From positions 1 through 26,315 of the IMG/VR virus record IMGVR_UViG_3300026114_000153: a stretch of 26,315 nt of DNA; one strand, written 5' to 3'. The position numbers were made by a program, and so were the translations under genes. Each line of letters begins with the position of its first letter. The stretch's first letter is position 1. The notes under the pieces are model-generated. The model was not told the DNA's origin. It made no database searches and saw only the letters and a list, made by a program, of their open reading frames with translations. Source of the stretch: a virus. Below, piece after piece: positions 1 to 8,473 of the stretch.

Positions 1-1
1 A

Positions 2-355
2 AAACTTAATATTATTTGTGAAAACGATGAAACCGCTGATTCTGGTGAAATTGTAGTCAGCAACTATCAAACGCGTCATTATGATATGTGTCCTACTGCC
101 ACCAAACTATATGATGGCATTGAAGAGCAGGTTGATGATTTAGATTTAGCAGAAAGAACTGCAAAAATGCAAGACGTTCTTTTTTATCTAGAAAAACACA
201 CGGTTGAAGAAATGAAGTCAGCCACGCAGGAAGATGTGATGATGGCTGAAAATCTGGCTGAGCAGATAATGGCAATGGCTGATATGATGAATCTAAAAGA
301 AGAGCACAATTATATTCAAAGTCATGTTGATGCAATAAAAGAAGTGACTAAATAA
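2..355 (+). CDS. Hypothetical protein, 5' end cut by window edge
   Basis: The reading frame is open from base 2 and stops at 355, so the true start lies upstream of the window; an internal ATG at 86 is available but the frame before it reads as ordinary protein (for example CENDETADSGEIVVSNYQ). The visible 117 residues are acidic, largely helical in character and rich in Met, Glu and Asp, with no membrane segment. A histidine-cysteine stretch (RHYDMCPTA) precedes the helical part. The gene is followed after 4 bases by the next one, so the two are probably co-transcribed. I do not recognise a function; small conserved proteins of this kind are common in T4-like marine phages. Confidence 0.6.
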   Translation, partial: KLNIICENDETADSGEIVVSNYQTRHYDMCPTATKLYDGIEEQVDDLDLAERTAKMQDVLFYLEKHTVEEMKSATQEDVMMAENLAEQIMAMADMMNLKEEHNYIQSHVDAIKEVTK

Positions 356-359
356 TATT

Positions 360-1187
360 ATGATTGATCCAATTTATAACGCAATTAACGCCTTGGATGA
401 CATTTCCAATGGCAAAAAAGTAGATAACAAGAAATCCATGAGTGAAGATGGTACAAAAGATATTACTAATATCTTGAATCGTTTTGATACACTCACCGAA
501 GGTAGGGCCACGCAAGAAGCAAGACAAGTCCCAGAGGCAAAACAACTTCCGGCAGATTTTGAGCCTGAAACTATTTCTCCAGTAATCGGTGAACCAGAAA
601 AAGACCATCCCACGAAAGGATATTTTGTTGGTGGAGAAAGTGAATATGATGATAGTGGCAGTCGCGATACAACCGAGGCTGTTAAAAATGCAATCATACG
701 CAGAATAGCCATGCAACATATTGACCTGCTAACCAAGTATGGCCCAGAAGCAGTAATGGACGAGGTTGAAGATTTAGCAAGCACAATGGATGATTTAGAT
801 GAAATTGGTTCTTCTGATGTTTCTGCATTTGTTAAAGAAATAAAAAACAATCTAGAAAGTTCTGAAAATATACAAACTAAAGAAGATGTTGTTTCCGATG
901 AACCTATGAAATTGGGTGATTACCTAGATAACTTAGCCAATACCATTAGTAAAGATGCAGAGTTAAACAAAGCCGAGGTTATGAAAACTGATCCCGGCAG
1001 TATTGGCCCATCAATAAAAACTTATACTACAGATGATGGCCAAGAAATTAAAATTCATGGCAACGAAGATGATGGCTTTCGCATTTCTATTAAAGGAAAA
1101 CCAGCCAAAAGCACATTTTCAGAATTAGATGAAGCAACAATGGCTTGTGAGACGTATATTTCCCGTAAGTTCAATGCTTCTAAATAA
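360..1187 (+). CDS. Conserved acidic phage protein of unknown function
   Basis: This 275-residue acidic protein has three parts: a low-complexity N-terminal third rich in Glu, Asp, Pro and Lys; a helical middle (about residues 106-170) with the pattern IRRIAMQHIDLLTKYGPEAV followed by EIGSSDVSAFVKEI; and a C-terminal part (about 210-275) that reads as small beta strands plus a helix (DDGQEIKIHGNEDDGFRISI). From memory, the middle motif recurs in uncharacterised proteins of marine T4-like phages, but no function is known to me. The start ATG at 360 lies 4 bases after the previous stop and has no clear Shine-Dalgarno sequence, so it is probably translated by coupling. Its stop overlaps the next start by one base (TAATG). 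Confidence 0.65.
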   Translation: MIDPIYNAINALDDISNGKKVDNKKSMSEDGTKDITNILNRFDTLTEGRATQEARQVPEAKQLPADFEPETISPVIGEPEKDHPTKGYFVGGESEYDDSGSRDTTEAVKNAIIRRIAMQHIDLLTKYGPEAVMDEVEDLASTMDDLDEIGSSDVSAFVKEIKNNLESSENIQTKEDVVSDEPMKLGDYLDNLANTISKDAELNKAEVMKTDPGSIGPSIKTYTTDDGQEIKIHGNEDDGFRISIKGKPAKSTFSELDEATMACETYISRKFNASK

Positions 1188-2344
1188 TGGCTGAAAAAAA
1201 AGAATTTATTGATTATGTTGAATTTTACATAACAAACTCTTGCAATTTTAACTGTACTGGGTGCAATAGATTCAATAATTATGCATTCACAGGCCACCAA
1301 CGATGGGCTGATTACAAAGACATATACAGGCAATGGGCTGAAAAAATAGAATTTAATGACTATTATATTCTAGGTGGGGAGCCCATGAGCAATCCCGATT
1401 TGCTAGAGTGGATAACTGGCATAAGAAGTTTGTGGCAGAATACCAACAATGCTGTATTAGTAACAAACGGCAGTTATGAAAAAAAATTTAATAAAGAATT
1501 ATATAATGTCTTAGTTGATACAAATACCAACTTAGAAGTGGGGGTGCATAACATAAATCGCCGAGAACATGTCTTAGAATTAATTTTAGACTTTATTGCA
1601 CACCCGGCTCATATAATAAAAATTCCAGACATAAATTTGACTCCAACATTTGAACACTTGTCAAATTCTAATTACGTTTTCTTTGATGTCAAACACTCTT
1701 CGATACCTGCTAAACCACACGAATTAAAATCTCTGATTGAGTCATATAAATTTTGGGAAACGTTCAACGAGTTTTATAAAATGAACAGGACTGATCTGTG
1801 GCCAGAAGACGTCAAATCAATGAATGATTGGAATAATCTTGCAGATTATATGAAAGACGAATGTTTATCTCGTTATAACTTTAGTCCAGAAATAGAACAA
1901 AATTTCCAACTCGAATATGTTATAATTGACGCAAATAATCTAAAAATAAACATTAATCTAGAAAACTTTTTTCATCAAGGTGCATTAGTAGCACAACCAG
2001 AAAAAAATAGTTTTACTTTGCATGATAGTGATCCGAATATAGCACATGATATCTGCCACACAAAAAATTCACATCATTTTATTAAAGGAAAATTAAATAA
2101 ATGTGGAACATCATTTTTGTTCGATGAATTTGACAAACAGTTTAACCTAGATTTGTCAGAAGAAGATAGAAATTTAATACAAAATGTTCCAGTTGGGACA
2201 GTTGATATGTCTGGCGAGGAATTATCTATTTTTATTGAAAATCTAAAAAATCCAATTCCACAGTGTAAATTTTGTCCGCAAAATTATGAATTTTCAGAAT
2301 TATTTTCTTCATCAAAAAAATCAGTTTTTGGAAAGAAAAAATAA
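1187..2344 (+). CDS. Radical SAM protein with C-terminal SPASM-like cysteines
   Basis: The 385-residue protein carries the radical SAM signature CxxxCxxC at C19, C23 and C26, which in this superfamily binds the 4Fe-4S cluster that cleaves S-adenosylmethionine. A GGEP motif at residues 63-66 is the usual SAM-binding loop after strand 2. The C-terminal third holds more cysteines (DICH, LNKCGTSF and QCKFC near residue 363), a pattern like the SPASM/twitch auxiliary cluster domain. Substrate cannot be read. Radical SAM/SPASM proteins modify peptides or sugars among other substrates. The gene overlaps its upstream neighbour by one base (TAATG), implying coupling. A second, differently arranged radical SAM gene lies at 8466. 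Confidence 0.85.
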   Translation: MAEKKEFIDYVEFYITNSCNFNCTGCNRFNNYAFTGHQRWADYKDIYRQWAEKIEFNDYYILGGEPMSNPDLLEWITGIRSLWQNTNNAVLVTNGSYEKKFNKELYNVLVDTNTNLEVGVHNINRREHVLELILDFIAHPAHIIKIPDINLTPTFEHLSNSNYVFFDVKHSSIPAKPHELKSLIESYKFWETFNEFYKMNRTDLWPEDVKSMNDWNNLADYMKDECLSRYNFSPEIEQNFQLEYVIIDANNLKININLENFFHQGALVAQPEKNSFTLHDSDPNIAHDICHTKNSHHFIKGKLNKCGTSFLFDEFDKQFNLDLSEEDRNLIQNVPVGTVDMSGEELSIFIENLKNPIPQCKFCPQNYEFSELFSSSKKSVFGKKK

Positions 2345-2345
2345 A

Positions 2346-2353
2346 AATAAATA
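2346..2353 (+). promoter_or_regulatory. Candidate T4-type late promoter (AATAAATA)
   Basis: AATAAATA ends 21 bases before the ATG at 2375 and matches the T4 late consensus TATAAATA in seven of eight positions. The predicted transcript would begin about 6 bases downstream and include the AGGA ribosome binding site at 2361. The surrounding sequence is very A-rich, so a chance match is possible; similar boxes precede 21340, 22061, 22821 and 23190. Confidence 0.45.
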
Positions 2354-2374
2354 CATTGCTAGGAAAAAAATATA

Positions 2375-2851
2375 ATGAACATACAAGATCTATTTGAAAA
2401 TGATGATGAAAAAAAAGGACAAGATGTAGCAACGTCTGATCGTATGGAGCGTATTCTTCGCCAATTGCGAGTCAGAAACCCCGGTGCTGGAAATGACCTT
2501 GAGGCTTTGTTATATGATTTTGACAGAAGTCAGAAAATGGATCGTCGTGATATATCACGCTTAAGTCAAGAAAACGAAACTGCTGAACAGACGATTGACA
2601 GAATCCAAAAAGAACTAGATCAATTAAAAAAGCAGCGTGGAATGGCTGAATCTTCCGAGATGCGTAGTAAACCAAAAAATGTTGCTATAGAAATAAATGG
2701 CAAAGTATGGAAAGTTATTCCCGGTGAGTCAGATTTTTCTCCTATTGCGATGGATCGTGCAAAAAGAATGGCAGAAAAAATAAAACAAAACAGCAAGTCT
2801 GATTCAAAGCCAGATATTAAAGTATACCTAACCTCTAAAAACCCAAAATAG
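2375..2851 (+). CDS. Hypothetical protein with coiled coil
   Basis: A 158-residue charged protein. Residues about 25-95 are helical and heptad-like (repeated Glu, Gln, Leu, Lys) and probably form a coiled coil. The C-terminal half contains a small strand-rich element (NVAIEINGKVWKVIPG) followed by a basic helix (AMDRAKRMAEKIKQ) and a final strand (IKVYLTS), which reads like a small alpha-beta domain. There is no signal peptide or membrane segment. The start is supported by AGGA at 2361 and by a late-promoter-like box just upstream. The next gene follows after 9 bases. I do not recognise the family; a scaffold or DNA-associated role would be a guess. Confidence 0.65.
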   Translation: MNIQDLFENDDEKKGQDVATSDRMERILRQLRVRNPGAGNDLEALLYDFDRSQKMDRRDISRLSQENETAEQTIDRIQKELDQLKKQRGMAESSEMRSKPKNVAIEINGKVWKVIPGESDFSPIAMDRAKRMAEKIKQNSKSDSKPDIKVYLTSKNPK

Positions 2852-2860
2852 AATGCACAG

Positions 2861-3106
2861 ATGAATCAGTCTGGAAATCAAACATCTGAAAAAGTCCGCT
2901 ACATTTATGAAAGTACAGATGGTGGTAGAACAGTATATCGTCGAAAGCCCGGCAGTAGTTTGCGTAAAAAAATATCTGTTACTACAAACGAACAAAAAAT
3001 AGATTATGAAACTTTTTTGAAAATTTCTGAATTGGCAAAAACTGATTTAGCGATGCAAAATATATTGGATCAATTATATACATATTGGCTTCTTAAACAT
3101 TCATAG
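2861..3106 (+). CDS. Hypothetical small protein
   Basis: An 81-residue protein, basic in its first half (RRKPGSSLRKK near residues 27-37) and helical in its second half. An N-terminal strand-like stretch (VRYIYESTDGGRTVYRR) suggests a beta hairpin. It is the last gene before an untranslated region with three stem-loops, so it likely ends the transcription unit that includes 2375-2851. No ribosome binding site stronger than weak purine tracts is visible before the ATG. No family recognised. Confidence 0.6.
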   Translation: MNQSGNQTSEKVRYIYESTDGGRTVYRRKPGSSLRKKISVTTNEQKIDYETFLKISELAKTDLAMQNILDQLYTYWLLKHS

Positions 3107-3109
3107 TTT

Positions 3110-3179
3110 CAACCCTTAGGACCGTTTGGGTTGTGGAAAGGCGGCTGCTGCCTTTAAAACAGATTGCTACCCTGTTTTA
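3110..3179 (+). other. Three consecutive stem-loops, possible terminator region
   Basis: Three short inverted repeats follow one another: CAACCC/GGGTTG (3110-3115 with 3128-3133), AAAGGC/GCCTTT (3137-3142 with 3150-3155) and TAAAACAG/CTGTTTTA (3155-3162 with 3172-3179). The last stem ends in four T, and a T-run (3191-3196) lies further down. They separate the upstream transcription unit from the dsbA promoter and could act as a weak terminator, an RNA-stabilising 3' end or a small structured RNA. Confidence 0.45.
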
Positions 3180-3218
3180 TAAAGTGAGCATTTTTTCTTA
3201 TAATCATTCAAAAATACA

Positions 3219-3247
3219 TTGACACTAATATTCAAATGCTATATACT
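3219..3247 (+). promoter_or_regulatory. Sigma70-type promoter for dsbA
   Basis: TTGACA at 3219-3224 and TATACT at 3242-3247 are separated by exactly 17 bases, a near-consensus bacterial housekeeping promoter. It lies 31 bases before the dsbA start, with the ribosome binding site GAAGGA at 3268-3273 between them. This suggests transcription by unmodified host RNA polymerase early in infection. Confidence 0.8.
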
Positions 3248-3278
3248 GCTAATATTATACCACCAATGAAGGAAAACC

Positions 3279-3536
3279 ATGTCACAACATTTTGACCAAG
3301 AACAAAAAACCAAAATCACTCAGGTAATCAACGAAGGCATGCAAGTTATGCATGAAGTTGAGTCTCTTAACACAGGACTAACTGATACTGTAAAAGCAGT
3401 TGCAGAAGAACTTGATATCAAGCCGTCTGTTCTCAAAAAAGCAATTCGCTTAGCTCATAAAGCCAGTTTTACACAAGAACAAGAAGATCATGAACTTGTT
3501 GAAACAATTCTAACTACCGCTGGCAAAACTCTTTAA
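3279..3536 (+). CDS. dsbA: DsbA-like dsDNA-binding late transcription protein
   Basis: The 85-residue protein matches T4 DsbA (89 residues) in length and in pattern: an N-terminal helix ending NEGMQ, a run resembling 'N-x-x-I/L-x-D-x-x-K/R-x-x-A-x-x-E-L-x-I-x-x-x-x-x-x-x-x-x-x-L-x-H-K' (here LNTGLTDTVKAVAEELDIK then LKKAIRLAHKAS), and an acidic C-terminal helix. T4 DsbA is a double-stranded DNA-binding protein that binds near late promoters and enhances late transcription. The assignment is from remembered pattern, not alignment. GAAGGA at 3268-3273 supports the start. In T4, dsbA sits beside rnh; here it stands alone before the DNA polymerase gene with its own sigma70 promoter, while rnh is about 16 kb away. 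Confidence 0.7.
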   Translation: MSQHFDQEQKTKITQVINEGMQVMHEVESLNTGLTDTVKAVAEELDIKPSVLKKAIRLAHKASFTQEQEDHELVETILTTAGKTL

Positions 3537-3616
3537 TATTTTAAAAACCATTCTGAGTCGCTCACAACACGAGCATGAATAACGGTATAGTCGGCCATAA
3601 ACGATAGTAGGAAAAA

Positions 3617-6277
3617 ATGAGTTATATTGATTGTTTGTTTGATCGCAAACGAGACCGAATACATGTAGTTGGCAGAGACGCAGGAGAAAGGTATTACACC
3701 GAATATCCTGCGTCTTATGTCCTTTATTATGATGATCCGAAAGGAAAGTTTCGTAGCATCTATGGAACACCAGTAAGTCGGTTTAGTACAAAAAGCAGCA
3801 GAGAGTTCAGACGCGAACAGAATTCACATAGCAACAAACAATTGTATGAATCTGACATTAATCCAATCTTTCGATGTCTAGCAGACAACTATCTTAATGC
3901 AGAAGCACCTAAACTCCACACTGCTTTTTTTGACATTGAGGTAGACTTTGATCCGGAGCGTGGCTACTCTAGACCCGACGATCCATTTACACCAATTACT
4001 GCAATTACTGTGTATCTTGATTGGTTAGATCGCCTTGTCACATTTGCAATGCCACCAAAACATATGAGCATGGAAACTGCTACCGAAATTGGCAATAGTT
4101 TCAATGATACCTTTATGTTTGAACGCGAAGAAGATTTACTCCAAGCATTTCTTGAAGTAATTGAAGACGCTGATGTCCTTTCAGGGTGGAACTCAGAAGG
4201 ATACGATATTCCTTACACAATATTACGGATTACTCGAATTTTAAGTAAGGATGATACTCGTCGTTTGTGCCTGTGGGATCAACTGCCGAAGCAAAGAGAG
4301 TTTGAACGCTTTGGTGCAGAGCAAACTACTTTTGATCTTATTGGCCGTGTTCATATGGACTATATGCAACTTTACCGCAAATATACCTATGAAGAACGAC
4401 ATAGCTATAGCCTAGACTCTATATTAGATTATGAGGGGTTGGGTTCTAAAACAGTGTACGAAGGAACACTGGATCAATTATATAATCAAGATTTCAAAAA
4501 GTTTATTGAATACAACAGACAGGATGTTCGTGGCCTTGCACAAATTGATCAGAAATTGCAATTTCTTGATCTTGCAAATAAGATTGCACATGAAAACACC
4601 GTTCTTCTTCCTACAACAATGGGTGCTGTTGCAGTTACTGAACAGGCAATTATTAATGAAGCCCATGAGCGTGGGGTAGTAGTTCCTGACCGCAAAAAAG
4701 ACTTGTCCACTGAAGAAATGCAAGCCGCAGGTGCATATGTTGCACATCCAAAGCGAGGAATGCATGATTGGATAGGTTCGGTTGATATTAACAGTCTGTA
4801 CCCATCTGTCATTCGTGCATTGAATATGGGCCCAGAAACTATTGCTGGGCAATTGCGACCAATTATGACTGATCAGATGATAAAAGAACGCATGTCAAAA
4901 AAGCAAAGTTTTGCAGAAGCGTGGGAAGGGCTGTTTGCAACACTAGAGTATAGTGCTGTAATGAACCAAGAGGTTGGTACTGAAATCACAATTGATTGGC
5001 AATCTGGTGAGAGTGAGGTTTATAGTGCTTCAGAAATATGGAAAATGATTTTTGATTCAAAGAAACCGTGGGTTCTAAGTGCTAATGGTACTATTTTTAC
5101 ATACGAGTTTGATGGTGTCATTCCCGGTCTACTACAACGTTGGTACGCTGAACGAAAAGAAATGCAAAAAAGTTTGAAGAAGTCAGAAAGTGATTCGGAC
5201 CGTGAGTATTGGGACAAACGCCAACTGGTTAAAAAAATTAACCTTAACTCACTATATGGTGCAATTCTGAATCCATATTGTCGATTTTTTGATAAACGCA
5301 TTGGCCAATCTACAACACTTACAGGAAGATCGATTGCAAAGCACATGGATGCATATACAAATGAATGTATAACAGGCAAATATGATCATGCAGGTGAAGC
5401 AATAATATACGGAGATACAGACAGTTGTTACTTTACTGCGTGGCCCATCGTAAAGGACGAGGTTGAATCTGGAAAAATGACTTGGGATAAAAGCACAGTC
5501 ATCCAACTTTACAATAATATTGCTGAACAAGTTAGTGATAGTTTCCCAGCATTTATGGAGCAAGCATTTCATAGTCCTAGACACATGGGCCAACTTATCA
5601 AGTGTGCTCGCGAATTGGTGGCCTCACGCGGATTGTTTATCAAGAAAAAGCGATATGCCGTAATGGTGATTGACAATGAGGGTAAGCGTTTAGACAAAGA
5701 CGGAAAACCCGGGAAAGTTAAACCGATGGGCCTTGACCTTAAACGCTCAGATACACCAAAAGTTATTCAAGACTTCTTAAGTGATGTGCTTGAAACCGTT
5801 CTAGATGCTGCAACAACAGATGAAGTTATTGAACACATCCGTAAATTTAAAAAAGATTTTACTACTCGACCGGGGTGGGAAAAAGGTTCGCCTAAGCGTG
5901 TCAATAATCTAACTATGTATAGTGAAAGAGAAAAGAAGCACGGCAAAACAAATATGCCCGGTCATGTTCGTGCTGCAATGAACTGGAATAATATGAAGAA
6001 GATGAATTCTGATAATTACAGTACAACCATTATGGATGGCATGAAAGTTGTTGTATGTAAATTAAAATCCAATGCACTTGGCTGGACTTCAATAGCCTAC
6101 CCAACAGATGAAACGAGGTTGCCAGAATGGTTTAAAGAATTGCCGTTTGATGAAACTGATATGGAAGCAACAGTCATAGACAAGAAACTTGATAATCTGT
6201 TGGGTGTTCTCGGTTGGGATATTGCCAGTGCTACCAATACAGAAAATAATTTCCAAGACCTATTTGACTTTGAATGA
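3617..6277 (+). CDS. 43: T4-type DNA polymerase gp43 (family B)
   Basis: This 886-residue protein is the replicative DNA polymerase with 3'-5' proofreading exonuclease; T4 gp43 has 898 residues. Exonuclease motifs are intact: FFDIEVD with D106 and E108 (Exo I), WNSEGYDIPY near 191-200 (Exo II) and YNRQDV near 299-304 with D303 (Exo III). Polymerase motifs follow in order: DINSLYPSVIR at 390-400 (motif A), KKINLNSLYGA near 539-549 (motif B) and YGDTDS at 598-603 (motif C). The C-terminus ends NNFQDLFDFE, a short acidic-hydrophobic tail of the kind by which T4 gp43 contacts its sliding clamp. The start ATG follows AGGA. The stop overlaps the methyltransferase-like gene by four bases (ATGA), so cargo translation is coupled to polymerase. 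Confidence 0.97.
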   Translation: MSYIDCLFDRKRDRIHVVGRDAGERYYTEYPASYVLYYDDPKGKFRSIYGTPVSRFSTKSSREFRREQNSHSNKQLYESDINPIFRCLADNYLNAEAPKLHTAFFDIEVDFDPERGYSRPDDPFTPITAITVYLDWLDRLVTFAMPPKHMSMETATEIGNSFNDTFMFEREEDLLQAFLEVIEDADVLSGWNSEGYDIPYTILRITRILSKDDTRRLCLWDQLPKQREFERFGAEQTTFDLIGRVHMDYMQLYRKYTYEERHSYSLDSILDYEGLGSKTVYEGTLDQLYNQDFKKFIEYNRQDVRGLAQIDQKLQFLDLANKIAHENTVLLPTTMGAVAVTEQAIINEAHERGVVVPDRKKDLSTEEMQAAGAYVAHPKRGMHDWIGSVDINSLYPSVIRALNMGPETIAGQLRPIMTDQMIKERMSKKQSFAEAWEGLFATLEYSAVMNQEVGTEITIDWQSGESEVYSASEIWKMIFDSKKPWVLSANGTIFTYEFDGVIPGLLQRWYAERKEMQKSLKKSESDSDREYWDKRQLVKKINLNSLYGAILNPYCRFFDKRIGQSTTLTGRSIAKHMDAYTNECITGKYDHAGEAIIYGDTDSCYFTAWPIVKDEVESGKMTWDKSTVIQLYNNIAEQVSDSFPAFMEQAFHSPRHMGQLIKCARELVASRGLFIKKKRYAVMVIDNEGKRLDKDGKPGKVKPMGLDLKRSDTPKVIQDFLSDVLETVLDAATTDEVIEHIRKFKKDFTTRPGWEKGSPKRVNNLTMYSEREKKHGKTNMPGHVRAAMNWNNMKKMNSDNYSTTIMDGMKVVVCKLKSNALGWTSIAYPTDETRLPEWFKELPFDETDMEATVIDKKLDNLLGVLGWDIASATNTENNFQDLFDFE

Positions 6278-7224
6278 AAAAGATAAGCGAATTAATTAAT
6301 CTAAAAAATTTATTACTTGATACCAGATGGGAAAGTTCTGTAAACGAATTATGTAATAGCATAGAAAAACTTAAATCAAATGTGGATTTTGTCAATTGTG
6401 AAACTAATATCGATAGTTCGCGATTGGCCGCTGTGCTGAACAATGTACAATCAAAATCAAATAAATCGGTGAATGAACTTAGTAACTATGTTAACAGTGT
6501 TAACTCTCTTATAAGAGAGTATGATGGTGAACTTAGAGAAATGAGTATGCAGCTCGATAAGGCATCTAATACAGACTCACCAGAACAAATTTTAAAGAAA
6601 ATTTCGGACAGAGAAAACACACACCACGAATTTACAAAGTCTTTGTTCGCTGAAAGATGTAAAATATATAGTAATTGGAAATACCCGGGGATGCACATCC
6701 GCCCGGGGTATGGTACTTGGACAAGAAATCTAGTTGACTTAGACCCACTATATTTGGTAGACATACATGAAGATTTGCTTAATCCAGCAAAAAAACAGTT
6801 TAATGAAAATTATCGTGCTCGGTTGCGGTTTAAAACAATATCAGATGTAGATACTCCTGTATTTGGACATTTTCCTAATAATCAGTTTGGGTTAATAGTC
6901 GCAACAGAGTTCTTTAATCAAAAGTCACTTGGCACATTTAAACGATATTTTGAAGAAATTTTTTCACTGCTCAGAGAAGGTGGGGTGTTCGTGTTTACGT
7001 TTAATGACTGTGATTTTCCTGAAGGGGCTAGAAACAGTGAGCATTGTTATGATTGTTATACTCCGGGGGATGAAATTAAATCAATTATAAAAAACGCTGG
7101 GTTTAATATAATGAATAACTACAACAGCAACGGCACGATGTGTTGGATGGAAATTCAAAAACCCGGAAAAAGATATTCTCTACGCGGAGGCCAACCATTA
7201 GCTAAAATTTTAAATAAGGAGTAG
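6274..7224 (+). CDS. Methyltransferase-like protein with N-terminal coiled coil
   Basis: The 316-residue protein has a helical, probably coiled-coil N-terminal region (about 1-130) and a C-terminal Rossmann-like domain. The latter shows a degenerate SAM-binding loop (RPGYGTWT at 143-150), an acidic residue after strand 2 (LVDIHEDLL with D163), a core strand (FGLIVATEFFNQ) in the place of methyltransferase motif IV, and a strand following a Leu-Arg-x-Gly-Gly turn (LLREGGVFVFTFND), typical of class I SAM-dependent methyltransferases. The substrate is unknown. The start overlaps the polymerase stop (ATGA); the next gene begins after 10 bases. Together with the asparagine-synthetase-like and radical SAM genes it forms one apparent cassette. 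Confidence 0.7.
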   Translation: MKKISELINLKNLLLDTRWESSVNELCNSIEKLKSNVDFVNCETNIDSSRLAAVLNNVQSKSNKSVNELSNYVNSVNSLIREYDGELREMSMQLDKASNTDSPEQILKKISDRENTHHEFTKSLFAERCKIYSNWKYPGMHIRPGYGTWTRNLVDLDPLYLVDIHEDLLNPAKKQFNENYRARLRFKTISDVDTPVFGHFPNNQFGLIVATEFFNQKSLGTFKRYFEEIFSLLREGGVFVFTFNDCDFPEGARNSEHCYDCYTPGDEIKSIIKNAGFNIMNNYNSNGTMCWMEIQKPGKRYSLRGGQPLAKILNKE

Positions 7225-7234
7225 CAATACCTAA

Positions 7235-8473
7235 ATGTTTTTTTCGATATCCAAAACCAACAATAACGACGAAAGATTTGCCATACAACACTCAGTATTT
7301 GATTTTAAAATTCATTTAGACTCAGGATGGGAAGAAATTAATAAAAATGAAACAACTATATTTTTTAAAGGGTATTGTGATACAGAAAAATTGGAAGAAG
7401 TCGTAAAAGAGTTTATCAATGACAAAACTCCAAAATATACTGGCAATTTTTGTATCATATTAGCTGATAAACATAAAGTAGTTATTACACATGATATTAA
7501 TCGTTCATTTCCATTAAAATATTATGCTAACAATTTATTGACTAACTTGCCGTATTCTGAGAACATAGGAATTGAAGATCATATATGGAGTGATAGTTTT
7601 GTTGAATACAAGAATTCAGGCATCAACAAGACATTTTTAAAAAATTTATATGATATTGATGTATCAAAAAATATCTCACTTGAAGAATGTAGCGACAGCA
7701 TAAAAAACATTCTAATCACAAAAATTGATGGACTTAACCAATTTGTTGATACATCTGGTACTATTAATGTATTCTTATCTGGGGGGATAGATACCAGTAT
7801 GGTATATTCCCTTCTTAAAAAATATTATAATAAAGATAAAGAAATTAATATTATTACAAAAGAATTTTTTGACTTTACAAAATTTACTGTGATGAATATG
7901 GATACCTTGTTGAAGCACCCAAATTTGTGGGGGTACAAATCTTTTCATCACTGGAAAGAAAAAACTCTTTATGCAACTGGTGGTATGGGAGATGAAATAT
8001 TTATGCGGGGGCCAACTACCACTGCGTTATGGTGTGCGTGGAATGATATTAATCTTATAGAAGAATTTGAAAAATTAAAGTATTCATATCACAAAAAATA
8101 TTTTTTACGTGATAAAAATACAAAAATTATAAATTACTACTGGAATAACAGAAAAGAATTACAAAAAGAGTATCCAAAATATTCTGATTTATGTCGGCAA
8201 ATATGCAACATGACGAGCAATGACCATCAGCATTGGCACCTCGAAAATACTATATCTTGGACGCCATTAAAAGATACAGAAATATTAAAAACTATATTAA
8301 AACTGCCAAAAGAAATTATTTTACAACAAATTATTCATGGAATAGTGGATATAAAGATTATTTCAGAATTATGCCCGGGTTTAGAAAAATATATTTGCAC
8401 CCATAAGAACGACAATCAATATAATAATCTCGTAAATTATCAACCATTTCTAGACAAATTAAACGATGCTTGA
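7235..8473 (+). CDS. Asparagine-synthetase-like amide ligase without glutaminase Cys
   Basis: A 412-residue protein of the asparagine synthase (AsnB) superfamily. The ATP pyrophosphatase loop SGGIDTS is at 182-188, preceded by the strand INVFL, and the second signature TGGMGDEIF at 248-256 corresponds to the family GGxGxDE motif. The N-terminal 130 residues resemble a reduced glutaminase domain (GNFCIILADKHKVVITHD), but residue 2 is Phe, not the catalytic Cys of class II amidotransferases, so ammonia cannot come from glutamine by the usual route. Family members without Cys2 include beta-lactam synthetases and lasso-peptide cyclases, which join a carboxylate to an internal or external amine. 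Asparagine synthetase in the strict sense (about 550 residues) is therefore unlikely. It overlaps the following radical SAM gene by 8 bases. Confidence 0.8.
   Translation: MFFSISKTNNNDERFAIQHSVFDFKIHLDSGWEEINKNETTIFFKGYCDTEKLEEVVKEFINDKTPKYTGNFCIILADKHKVVITHDINRSFPLKYYANNLLTNLPYSENIGIEDHIWSDSFVEYKNSGINKTFLKNLYDIDVSKNISLEECSDSIKNILITKIDGLNQFVDTSGTINVFLSGGIDTSMVYSLLKKYYNKDKEINIITKEFFDFTKFTVMNMDTLLKHPNLWGYKSFHHWKEKTLYATGGMGDEIFMRGPTTTALWCAWNDINLIEEFEKLKYSYHKKYFLRDKNTKIINYYWNNRKELQKEYPKYSDLCRQICNMTSNDHQHWHLENTISWTPLKDTEILKTILKLPKEIILQQIIHGIVDIKIISELCPGLEKYICTHKNDNQYNNLVNYQPFLDKLNDA

Noticed and set aside
4478-4852. Minus-strand open frames inside the DNA polymerase and other large genes
   Set aside because: They lie entirely within strongly supported genes, lack ribosome binding sites and show no recognisable protein pattern.
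7235-8473. True glutamine-dependent asparagine synthetase
   Set aside because: No Cys at position 2, a reduced N-terminal domain and only 412 residues.
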